From the NCBI GenBank assembly GCA_024274785.1, contig JAJSAM010000039.1, forward strand, positions 50,558-114,557: DNA of 64,000 bases, given 5' to 3'. The notes below the pieces were generated by a model. It saw only the letters and a list, made by a program, of their open reading frames with translations, was not told the DNA's origin and searched no databases. Below are positions 48,601 to 54,623 of the stretch, piece after piece. Origin of the DNA: Planctomycetota bacterium. GTDB lineage: Bacteria > Planctomycetota > JAJSAM01. Position 1 is the stretch's first letter, and each line of letters starts with the position of its first letter. Both the position numbers and the translations under genes were made by a program.

Positions 48601-50731
48601 GAAGAAAGGGCCGGGCCGGCTGTTCTACACGATGGTCCTGAACTACGTCACCGCGGCGCGTGACATCGAAGCCGGCGGAAATCTCATCCGGATCGGCCGC
48701 AGCTACGTGGAGTACCTCTCTCCGGCGCTGATCAAGGAAGGCGTGAAGGAGATCAAGCCCGGCTTCACGATCCTCCGGCCGGAGGCGCGGCCGAAGAAGA
48801 AGGAGGCGCCGACCATCTCGCGCGCCGGCTCCGGGGACAAGTTCCGGGTTCGACTCGTGCTTTCGGCCCGGGAGAAGCTGCCCTACGTGATCGTCGAGGA
48901 TCCGCTGCCCGCGGGCGTCGAGGTCGTTTCGGGGCAGGCCACCGGTCCGTTCGACTGGCAGGAGCGCCGGGACGAGAAGCAGGTCTTTTTCCTGACGAAT
49001 GTGCCGAAGGGGACGACGACTCTCACTTACCTCGTACAGGCGATCCACCCCGGCCGCTTCACCGCGATGCCGGCTTTTGCCTACCCGATGTATGAGCCGG
49101 CGATCTGGGGCCGCTCCGCGGAACAGTCGCTGACCATCGTGCCGGAGTCCGGCGTCATCGGCCGTCCGGTGACTGTCGAGGGGGTGACCCCCGACGAGAT
49201 CTATCAGATCGCGGTTCGCGACTTCCGGGAGAAACGCTTCAAGGAGGCGGCCGTTTCCCTTTCCCGCCTGCTCGGTGCATTCAAGCTTCAGGACAAGGTC
49301 CGCGAGGAGTGCCAGGCGATGCTCATGCGTTCGGCCTTCGCGCTCGGTGACGATCGCGCCGCGGTCACGGCCTATGAGGAGCTCGTGCAGTTGAACCCTC
49401 GGCGTGGACCGAAGAATACCGCGGAGCGCCGGAAACTCGGTGCGGCCTACCAGGGCATCTCCGAGTTTGAGCGAGCGGTCTCCCTGTTCAAGGGCGTGAC
49501 TGTGGAGTACCTCGCGCGGGAACTCGAAGTGGCGGAGACGTATCGGGCGATCGGCAACCCCTGGCTGGCTCAGGCGTACACCGCCCGGGTGCTCGCTGCC
49601 TGCCCCGACAGCAACGCCGCGGTGGACGAGGCGTACCGCAATGCGATCCGCTTCGTCGACCTGAAGCGGCAGCCGGACCGGAAGCCCGAGCTCTCCGCGG
49701 GGGAGGTGGACACCGGGCTCATGCTGCCGGAGGCGCTCGTGGCCTTCCGGTCCTTCATCGCGAACTACCCGAAGAGTCCGCTCGCTCCGGAAGTCAGCCG
49801 TCGCATGGTGAACGTGCTCTCCCGTATGGAGCGCTTCCCGGAGGCCGTCTCCGCGGCGGAGAAGTTCATTCGTCGCTATCGGGACTCGGCATACCTGGAC
49901 GACGTCTACTACTACCTGGCCGAGACTTTCTTCAACGAGGGGAGGAACTACGAGAAGGTCTTTGCCGCGGGGAAGGTGATTCTCGACGGCAAGTTCCGGC
50001 TCCGCCCCGGCCGCAGGGAGATGGGCAGGAGCCCCTACATCCCCCAGGTCCTGTACCTGTTCGGGAAGATTCATCACCTGCGGGGCGAACTCGACCAGGC
50101 GGTGGGTTACTACCGGCAGGTGGCGAGCCGCTTCGAGGATGCCCGGGATGCGTTGACGTTCCTGACCAGCCAGGGACTGCGGATTCCGGAGAGCGCGTCT
50201 TTCAAGGTGGGGGAGACCCCGCGACTGACGCTGTCGCGGAAGAACCTGATCTCCCTCGATCTCCGGATCTATCCGGTGGATCTGATGTTGCTGATCGCGG
50301 TCAAGAAGGACCTCCGCGCCGCCCACGAGATCGACCTGACCGGCATCGCCACGAAGCACCGCTCGAGGCTGGCCTTCGCGGACGGCCGGGACTACCGGTG
50401 GCACGAGGAAGAAGTACCGATCAGGAGTATCGGCGAGAAAGGGGTGTACCTGGTCGTGGCGAAGAGCGATGGTCCGGCGGCCACGAGCATCGTGATCGTC
50501 TCCGATCTGGATCTTTCGGTGCAGCGGGTGGGCGGCAAGGTGCGGGTTTACGCGGTGGACCGTGAGACCCGGGAGCCGATGAGAGACGTGTTCATCAAGG
50601 TGTCCGACGGGAGGTCGATCACCGGGCAGGGGTTCACCGATGCCCGCGGCGTGTTCGAGGGCCGGAGTGGTTCCGGTCCGGTGATGGTGGTTGCCGAGAA
50701 AGATGGGCACTTCGCCCTGTTCCGGAGGTGA
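42623..50731 (+). CDS. Giant alpha-2-macroglobulin-like protein with flanking TPR regions
   Basis: 2702 residues, far longer than typical bacterial A2M (about 1500-1900). Signal peptide 1-24 (ending AMSA). Residues about 30-545 form TPR repeats (YEEAITQARQFIGRAP, AARIYREQVDFL, AIETYEDLVARYP). A2M macroglobulin domains run about 549-1250, including VYLYTDRPLYRPGHEVELKG. A Lys/Pro/Gly-rich segment (about 1346-1440) sits where the bait lies. The A2M domain (RQRFADTAAWRPS, VELPDNLTTWRA) precedes the thioester motif GCLEQT (Cys1680, Gln1683), as in E. coli YfhM. Further TPRs occur at about 2190-2520, and an Ig-like end carries VRVYAVDRETREPM. It likely traps proteases in the periplasm. Overlaps the previous gene by ATGA. 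Confidence 0.88.
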   Translation: MNMFRMMLIGSLCAALLAVSAMSADSGVEFRGVLEEAQDLMADGDYSGTLGKLAMTESYSNRPDFVPSRENVEAIQEAWILRIRASLALTYYEEAITQARQFIGRAPESPRARKAKFLMAEAFARMKGFDDAARIYREQVDFLSGDDHERKIAGYYLALANKAFEGENQPDEFGRPKLTKDYRAALRYFLKARAIHAEKADAARLTHRIAVCQFELGQYRPAIAEWAKLLEQWPESEWADEAMYLSGVALARDSRHVKDARAKFIEVREKFGDSKVAPLALIRLAESYQPLTTKDEEILARAQKYYHEFRKLYPSHEEAEGVFFNIGEAEYRIGHYEAAIAEFGKYLAAFPDAKRSPVAKDRIARSWFARHEFDRAIGEWKAFLGKWPNHELWTKVQGMIAEAAIAKGRYPLSLYEKAEQKDQAALLQRAAQGFKSFLMEYPVQKRAAEAQYLLGEIKHREKDIAGAISLWKITSTKYANTAFAAAALFRVGGAYEKDLNDLGKAIETYEDLVARYPRSREANAVRQLLVQFKRKLLEVVTERVRRTDEKCVLKVRTRNIESLRFRAYRVNPEEVFRNRLTLGRIEPIVVAVVAPEWTAPVATESYEKFRLFEREVELPLEGPGAWIVTCHDEDLTATTLVVISDLRVVVKEAPDQTLLFAVNEVTGEVVPGARVILADGNKVVAEGNTGEDGVFVREEGKPGQVRAFAEFQGHVAYTGLSVRGGSSFGYSTKVYLYTDRPLYRPGHEVELKGICRRVENGNYVTQAGEEVKLSVRDSRGTVVFQEKVKTDEYGTFSGSLHLNGNAATGDYRIIAELQDRKTFTGTFAVREYKLPEFTITARTDRRTYLPGEEVKVKLSLKYFFGGGVPNTIVRVRLGVGPFSFDPSQHDEFAWFTKDPERERERQRRESAGTNFERSDEIRTDADGNAEFVFKARNQDEDLRYVVLFEALDLNRQWVRDGTAVVVTRQAYFAMAKSEKKVYRPKEEFPVRLTTVDGIHFPVARKGELVVSRRTFVKDREVETTVSRRPVETGDDGKATVKLDIREPGEYRLSFVGEDRGGNLVRGGVMVTVAGEAEDLAKHARLVASRQIYREGEVAEVLVLSPVAPAWALLTFEGERVLDHRVVRLTERSTTLRLLMKPIYSPNVFVKIAIPRGEKLNEAGDEIFVFKYLTVEVAPDRREVAPGEKVGFTVRTSDQRGQPVPAQVSFSLVDQAVLALEPDRAEQIKPFFYDQRRTLAVVTGSSYTFRYHGTTGRTNKDLLSEDFRKKGALAFNRTMKYLQNAKEFIARKDLESAAIELRKALKVTPGQFEAELLLENLEAGLRMQRQNELLKLAANAEDAKRVRDSDVEKSRSKSWKDQAPSSKRPRKELREKRGGAGKSGASPNSPPPPAESPGDNSGGAPTAGGRRGYGANGSRDKQGARPAPKASSTPPAGGDRLVLRDTPGLGRMFSRNFALPPTLRQRFADTAAWRPSILTGANGEARVEVELPDNLTTWRAVIRGVTKGALVGEAEGTLTARKDLLVRVDTPRFLTQEDEVTITATVHNNTEGSAETSLRVKTSPHLTMESSASLTARVGPRRIRPSDFRLRATGQGLGRITVTALSGVGSDAARSGLPILPRGLRTLIGRSGHVTEEAVEVFDLPDDIIPGTKDLTISLSPGLQGSLLESVAYLGAFPYGCLEQTVNRFLPAIALEDALRRAGSPNARLRKGLAEAVTQGLLSLYSFQNSDGTFGWWSGRVRRIPADGKAPPGRGDPTMTALAILCMERARIAGYRISEGHRRKAQSGGNRLLKQTSDNSLKALLLFALARAGAARLEDLNQVYRYRDGLTPHALATLALAMKLTNRQYNAVSLLRILETKAVDRDGMISFPGSGTHGVMNDVETTAFALRAMLALEPGNTRIPGMAAWLMSRRRGPRWISTRDTGAAVIALADFLVGESIGRSDFQVEVWLNDQDRPYQKIRVAGGKIADDQRRTIIIDGARLRTGRNQVKFVKKGPGRLFYTMVLNYVTAARDIEAGGNLIRIGRSYVEYLSPALIKEGVKEIKPGFTILRPEARPKKKEAPTISRAGSGDKFRVRLVLSAREKLPYVIVEDPLPAGVEVVSGQATGPFDWQERRDEKQVFFLTNVPKGTTTLTYLVQAIHPGRFTAMPAFAYPMYEPAIWGRSAEQSLTIVPESGVIGRPVTVEGVTPDEIYQIAVRDFREKRFKEAAVSLSRLLGAFKLQDKVREECQAMLMRSAFALGDDRAAVTAYEELVQLNPRRGPKNTAERRKLGAAYQGISEFERAVSLFKGVTVEYLARELEVAETYRAIGNPWLAQAYTARVLAACPDSNAAVDEAYRNAIRFVDLKRQPDRKPELSAGEVDTGLMLPEALVAFRSFIANYPKSPLAPEVSRRMVNVLSRMERFPEAVSAAEKFIRRYRDSAYLDDVYYYLAETFFNEGRNYEKVFAAGKVILDGKFRLRPGRREMGRSPYIPQVLYLFGKIHHLRGELDQAVGYYRQVASRFEDARDALTFLTSQGLRIPESASFKVGETPRLTLSRKNLISLDLRIYPVDLMLLIAVKKDLRAAHEIDLTGIATKHRSRLAFADGRDYRWHEEEVPIRSIGEKGVYLVVAKSDGPAATSIVIVSDLDLSVQRVGGKVRVYAVDRETREPMRDVFIKVSDGRSITGQGFTDARGVFEGRSGSGPVMVVAEKDGHFALFRR

Positions 50732-50734
50732 CCG

Positions 50735-51286
50735 ATGTCCGTGCGACTCATGGGCGCCCTCCTCGCCATCCTGCTGCTTCTCGCCGGAGTGGCTCTCGCC
50801 ACCGAACCGGACTGGTTCACCCGGGTGAAGGAGATGGGGCTTGAAAGGGCATGCGAGGTCGAGGTCGAGCGCCACGCGCGGGGCGTTCTTGCGGACAGCC
50901 TGCACGTGGGCCGCTGCTACTATGACCTCGGCCGGTTCGACGAGGGCCTGGACGTCCACCGGCGCCTGACCCGTTCCCCGGACCGGAACTACGCCGCGAT
51001 GGCGAAGGTCCGGGTGGGGGAGGGTCTTTTTCATCTCGGCCGCGTCGAAGAGGCCCGAGCCGCTTTTGAGTCGTGTCTCGCTGAACACCCGGAGGCCTGG
51101 TTCGACGGCAGCATCGCGGATCTCTGCCGGGCGTGGCTGAAGAAGCTCGACGGCAAGCTCCAGTCGCCGGAGAAGAAGGCTGTGAGGCCGGCTGTCATCG
51201 ACGACGTGAAGAAGGAAGTCAAGGCCCTCGAGAGGCGCCTGGCGGAGTTGAACGAGCTTCTGAAGCGATTGGCGGAGGATGATTGA
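50735..51286 (+). CDS. Secreted TPR protein with C-terminal coiled coil
   Basis: 183 residues. Signal peptide 1-21 (ending GVALAT), tandem TPR-like helices (LHVGRCYYDLGRFDEGLDVHR, AMAKVRVGEGLFHLGRVEEAR), then a coil at about 150-183 (DDVKKEVKALERRLAELNELL). It mirrors the protein encoded at 41958 on the other side of the A2M gene. The start follows a CGGAGG site, four bases after the A2M stop. Its stop overlaps a further ATG, suggesting a seventh gene that is now broken. Confidence 0.8.
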   Translation: MSVRLMGALLAILLLLAGVALATEPDWFTRVKEMGLERACEVEVERHARGVLADSLHVGRCYYDLGRFDEGLDVHRRLTRSPDRNYAAMAKVRVGEGLFHLGRVEEARAAFESCLAEHPEAWFDGSIADLCRAWLKKLDGKLQSPEKKAVRPAVIDDVKKEVKALERRLAELNELLKRLAEDD

Positions 51287-51546
51287 TGGCGATCCGTGGG
51301 ACGATGATCCTGGCTCTGGCCGTGGCCGTTTCGTAGGCTGCCACCGATGCTCCTCCGCCGGCGACAATTCATCCCACCTTTCGCGAACTGCGTCCGGTGA
51401 TGGTTGAGGTGATGGTCGAGGCGACGACCCCGATCACCGCCGCCCTGCCCCCTCGGAGGGTCGGCCGCTGTGCCGACCAGTCACAACGCCGCCTCGATCC
51501 GGGAGTCCCGCCTGTGCCGGTGAATCGCCCACCTGCCCCGGCGTAA
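51286..51546 (+). pseudogene. Broken seventh gene of the A2M operon, in-frame TAG in its signal peptide
   Basis: ATG 51286 overlaps the preceding TGA (TGATG). The first 16 codons encode a signal peptide (MAIRGTMILALAVAVS) that is interrupted by TAG at 51334-51336. The same frame continues without stop (AATDAPPPATIHPTF, LRPVMVEVMVEATT) until it runs into the dispersed repeat at about 51450, ending at TAA 51544. It looks like a small secreted protein whose gene carries a TAG and is truncated by a repeat. I cannot assign a function, and the downstream part may not be expressed. Confidence 0.45.
51451..51545. repeat. Dispersed repeat, inverted copy
   Basis: It contains GGTCGGC (51459-51465) pairing with GCCGACC (51472-51478) and, at about 51504-51520, AGTCCCGCCTGTGCCGG, the reverse complement of part of the 57-base repeat. 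The copy is diverged beyond that point. Confidence 0.5.
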
Positions 51547-51625
51547 AAGAGCCCCGATCGCCCCTGGTCCGCAGGTCGTGTTCCGCGTGGAATCCCGGAT
51601 GTGCCGCGATGCTCCTTCACTTTCA

Positions 51626-51682
51626 GGACGGCGGGTCGTTTTCCGGCACAGGCGGGACTGGTCGAGACGGCGCTCGACCCTC
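51626..51682. repeat. 57-base dispersed repeat, copy B
   Basis: Identical to 33794-33850. It directly precedes the 3' end of the minus-strand gene at 51700. The stretch 51287-51699 otherwise holds only the broken operon gene and repeat copies. Confidence 0.7.
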
Positions 51683-51699
51683 CGAGGCGGCTTGGCCGC

Positions 51700-52137
51700 C
51701 TACTTGAACCTGAAGCCCGCCAGGAACTTTGCGAAGTCCTCGGTTACGTAGGTCTGGCCCATGCCGTTGCTGACGTTGATGAACAGTACGCGGAAATGGT
51801 TCTCTCCGTGCGTGAACACCGCGTACCGGCCGACGCCGCCCATGGCGTTCAAGTTGCCGGTCAGGGCGTCCTCCCCGGCGACCTTTCTGGACTTCGATGC
51901 CCCCTGGGCGCGGATGGGGAGCTGGGCCTGGACCTGCTCGGGGAAGATCTTCGACATGGAGTCCTTCAGGGCTTCGAGCGAGCTCGAGTCCACCGCGGCG
52001 TCGCTCTTCTTCCCCGGGAAGATCAGCAGCATGATCATGTAGCCCCGGGAGGCGGCCTGGATGGCCCTGGTGCCGGGGGGCGCCTTCCAGTCGATGCCAT
52101 CGAAGTTGATGGGGAACTCATCCAGCACGCGGTAGTT
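51700..52137 (-). CDS. C-terminal PsbP-like domain continuing after in-frame TAG
   Basis: This frame continues directly, in the same reading frame, from the TAG at 52138-52140. It encodes about 145 residues (NYRVLDEFPINFDGIDWKAPP, YMIMLLIFPGKK, YAVFTHGENHFRVLFINVS, FAKFLAGFRFK) that make up most of a secreted alpha/beta domain whose first strand (GFEFALPD) lies before the TAG. A GTG at 52128 could start a separate protein, but it has no ribosome site and would cut the first strand off. Hence it is either read through, or the lost half of a recent pseudogene. It stops with TAG at 51700-51702. Confidence 0.6.
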   Translation of the reverse strand, partial: NYRVLDEFPINFDGIDWKAPPGTRAIQAASRGYMIMLLIFPGKKSDAAVDSSSLEALKDSMSKIFPEQVQAQLPIRAQGASKSRKVAGEDALTGNLNAMGGVGRYAVFTHGENHFRVLFINVSNGMGQTYVTEDFAKFLAGFRFK

Positions 52138-53118
52138 CTAATCCGGCAGCGCGAACTCGAACCCCCACTCCTCCGAGGTTCCGGCCGCTGCCTTGTCCAT
52201 GACCTTCACCGAGCCGGCGACCTGGTCGAAGAACGGCTTGAGTTGCTGATACTGCCCTTCCGCGAAGATCAGGTGGAGACGCACGTCGAACTCCGGGAAC
52301 ACGGCGCAGAGAACCTTGTGCTCCATGTTCACGCCCTTCTCGGTGTAGGCGAAGGAGAGCATCTTTCCACCGGCGCCCGAGAGATCCGCGGCCACGGCCT
52401 CCCCGGTGATCTTCAGATCCTCGTGCGGAACTTCCAGCTCCTCTTTCACCTCCGCCACCAACTCGTCGAGGCCACCGGCGGAATCCGTCCGCTCGATCTC
52501 GATCTCGATCGGTGCTCCTCCCAGGACCGGTCCGGTGAAGCGAACCGAAAGACCGTCCACCGCATCCTTCTCGAACCCCTTCGGTGCGGCGATCGAGAAC
52601 CGGGCCTCTTCATCCACATGGGTCTTGCCGAGACCAAGGCCGCCGACGAGTTTCGCCTGCTCCTCGGCCAGCCTGGCGAGGATCTCCGCCCTCTCCTTTT
52701 CGGGCATCCACCTGCCCTCATATCTGACGAAGCCGAGTTCGCCCCGCGCGCCGGCGTGATCCTCATTGGCGGCCACCGCGGCCTCAAAAGCCTGCTTCGC
52801 CTCCTTCTTGAGCTTGTTCTCCCTGCACCACCTGCCGAGTTCGTAAAGGCCGTCCGCGTCGCCCTTCCCGACGGCCTTTCGCTTCGTCTCATACTGGTCG
52901 AAGATCGACTCGCCCTTCACGACCTGCCTGACCTTCGACTTCTTGATCCGTTGAGTGCCGAGCCCCTTGATCCTGATCACGTATTCGGTCGGGGTCTCTT
53001 TGAGGATCTTGCCCTCGAACTTGCTCCCGTTTTTCATGATGATCGTGTCGCCGAATCCGGTGGGAGCGATGAGGACGAGGACGGCGGCGCCGAGGAGGGG
53101 AAGGAGGAAGCGCTTCAT
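52138..53118 (-). CDS. Secreted protein, N-terminal part before in-frame TAG
   Basis: 326 residues to the TAG. Signal peptide 1-23 (ending TGFGD). An N-terminal segment DTIIMKNGSKFEGKILKETP with VIRIKGLGTQRIKKSKVRQV looks like an SH3-like strand barrel. A helical TPR-like region follows (ELGRWCRENKLKKEAKQAFE). Then comes an alpha/beta domain opening FSIAAPKGFEKD, with GKMLSFAYTEKG. A second such domain starts EEWGFEFALPD and is cut by the TAG, continuing in frame to 51700. The whole frame would be 472 residues. ATG 53118 has GGAG upstream. Function unknown. Confidence 0.75.
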   Translation of the reverse strand: MKRFLLPLLGAAVLVLIAPTGFGDTIIMKNGSKFEGKILKETPTEYVIRIKGLGTQRIKKSKVRQVVKGESIFDQYETKRKAVGKGDADGLYELGRWCRENKLKKEAKQAFEAAVAANEDHAGARGELGFVRYEGRWMPEKERAEILARLAEEQAKLVGGLGLGKTHVDEEARFSIAAPKGFEKDAVDGLSVRFTGPVLGGAPIEIEIERTDSAGGLDELVAEVKEELEVPHEDLKITGEAVAADLSGAGGKMLSFAYTEKGVNMEHKVLCAVFPEFDVRLHLIFAEGQYQQLKPFFDQVAGSVKVMDKAAAGTSEEWGFEFALPD

Positions 53119-53236
53119 GACGATCTCCGATGGGGACACTGGGCCCTGAAACCTGATTCTAGACTGCTCGCGCCCGGGCGCAACCCTGGATCGGTTCCCG
53201 AGGGGCACCGGAAACCGACCGCCTCTGGTATTGCGC

Positions 53237-53256
53237 GGACGAGACGAAGCTCGTCC
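53237..53256. terminator. Hairpin between nadE and the secreted-protein gene
   Basis: GGACGAG (53237-53243) pairs with CTCGTCC (53250-53256) around a six-base loop. It is a short relative of the dispersed repeat and lies just downstream of the nadE stop (minus strand), so it might terminate nadE. No T-run is present. Confidence 0.35.
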
Positions 53257-53270
53257 CTCCGATGGTGGGA

Positions 53271-54050
53271 TCACTCCCGGGGCGCCACCGGGGGGAGCCT
53301 GCGCTTCCACGAGTTCGCGAGGGTGAGGGTCGCGGTGCGGTCGATGGCCGCTTCGGAGAAACCCGCGGCAACCAGTTTCCGGCGCGACAGGTTCTGGTCG
53401 AACATCGCCACCAGCAGCGGGTCCACCTCGGCATAGGTCAGCCCCAGTTCCCCTTCATCCGTCTGGCCGGCCCAGAGGTCGGCGGAAGGGGGTTTGGTGA
53501 GAATCCGTCCGGGCAGCTCGAGGGCCGCGCCCAACCATCGGATCTCGGTCTTCAGGAATGCGCCGATCGGGTTGATCGCACAGGCGTTGTCGCCATACAT
53601 CGTCGTGTAGCCGAGCAGCGCCTCGGTGCGGTTTCCGGTGCCGACCACCAGCGCCGAGAGCCGCTTGCTATGGTCGTACAGGATCGTCATCCGCTCCCGC
53701 GCCATCTTGTTGCCGCGCCGCAGGGGATCCGCATCGGCGTGGCTCTCGAAGTAGAGGTCGATCTGCGGTGTGATCTCCTCCGTAATCGAGGATATGCCGA
53801 GCTGCTCGACGAGGGCCGTCGCATCCTCGACACTCTCCGGGGTCGAACTCCGGTACGGCATGAGGATGCCGGTGACGTGCTCCGGCCCGAGCGCCCGGGC
53901 GGTGAGCGCCGCGGATACGCTGGAGTCGATGCCCCCGGAGAGACCCAGCACGGCATGCGAAAAGCCGGCCTTCACAAACTGGTCACGGAGCCATTTGGTG
54001 AGGTGCCTGATGGTGCGGTCGGTGTCGAGTTCGGGCAGGTTCACGATCAT
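53271..54050 (-). CDS. nadE: NH3-dependent NAD+ synthetase
   Basis: 259 residues, the length of ammonia-dependent NadE without a glutaminase domain. Motifs are the P-loop LGLSGGIDSSVSAAL, LMPYRSSTPESVEDA, NKMARERMTILYDHSK, VVGTGNRTEALLGYTTMYGD and PSADLWAGQTDEGELG. It adenylates and amidates deamido-NAD+. ATG 54050 is preceded by GAGAAGCC; a longer frame to 54119 would add 23 residues overlapping a toxin relic and is less likely. Stop is TGA. Confidence 0.95.
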   Translation of the reverse strand: MIVNLPELDTDRTIRHLTKWLRDQFVKAGFSHAVLGLSGGIDSSVSAALTARALGPEHVTGILMPYRSSTPESVEDATALVEQLGISSITEEITPQIDLYFESHADADPLRRGNKMARERMTILYDHSKRLSALVVGTGNRTEALLGYTTMYGDNACAINPIGAFLKTEIRWLGAALELPGRILTKPPSADLWAGQTDEGELGLTYAEVDPLLVAMFDQNLSRRKLVAAGFSEAAIDRTATLTLANSWKRRLPPVAPRE

Positions 54051-54066
54051 CTCCGGCTTCTCTTCG

Positions 54067-54240
54067 CTACTCCCACGGATGGGCGAGCATAGCCCCGGTT
54101 TCGCGGAAGTCGGCGACATTGTGCGTCATGACGTGAATCCCATGCCGGATGGCGGTGGCCGCGATGAGCCCATCGGATACCGAGACCGTCTCTCCGCGCT
54201 GTCGATCGGGAGGGTTTTCTCCCCGTAGTCCTGCTCCGGA
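54067..54240 (-). pseudogene. VapC-type PIN-domain toxin relic
   Basis: The minus strand ends with TAG 54069-54067 and before it reads VSDGLIAATAIRHG, VMTHNVADFRETGAML and AHPWE, the conserved C-terminal half of VapC ribonucleases (Asp ligands in SDGLIAATA and ADF). Upstream the frame shifts: EQDYGEKTLPIDSAER lies in another frame and fits the region just before. The N-terminal catalytic half and any antitoxin are gone. It is a decayed toxin-antitoxin locus sitting upstream of nadE. Confidence 0.65.
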
Positions 54241-54341
54241 GCCAGTGGCCGACTACAGACCGGCATCCGAAGGCACAATGGAGAGTGTTGCTCACTGGTG
54301 CGTGCGTGGTCGACAGGGACGCCGAGCCTCCAACCGGCAAA

Positions 54342-54617
54342 TCAGAAAACGAACGCCAGGACGAACGCCGCCAGCGCGATCACCACCAGGACCGCCAGAA
54401 TGATGTCCCGGGGGCTCCTGCCGGCGCGACCTCCACGTCCGCCCGGCAGCGACCGGATCACGTCCCGGTAGTTCTCATCGTCGGAATTCGCCCAGGCGGC
54501 CTCGTGGAGCGTCTCCTCGGGCGCCCATCCGGTGGTCTCATCGCTGCCGCAGTCCGGGCAGGCGCGCGCGCGGGCTCTGAGCGCCGCACCGCAGTGGGGG
54601 CAGTGCGTGCGAGCCAT
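54342..54617 (-). CDS. Small zinc-ribbon membrane protein
   Basis: 91 residues. An N-terminal zinc ribbon (CPHC at 6-9, CPDC at about 20-23), an acidic linker (EETLHEAAWANSDDENYRDV), a Gly/Arg stretch and one C-terminal transmembrane helix (about 70-90, IILAVLVVIALAAFVLAFVF). It is six bases downstream of the TPR gene at 54624 and so probably co-transcribed. No specific function known. Confidence 0.7.
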   Translation of the reverse strand: MARTHCPHCGAALRARARACPDCGSDETTGWAPEETLHEAAWANSDDENYRDVIRSLPGGRGGRAGRSPRDIILAVLVVIALAAFVLAFVF

Positions 54618-54623
54618 GCCCCC

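Noticed and set aside
54050..54119. Upstream extension of nadE by 23 codons
   Set aside because: The extra sequence overlaps the VapC relic in another frame and is not NadE-like; ATG 54050 gives the normal N-terminus.
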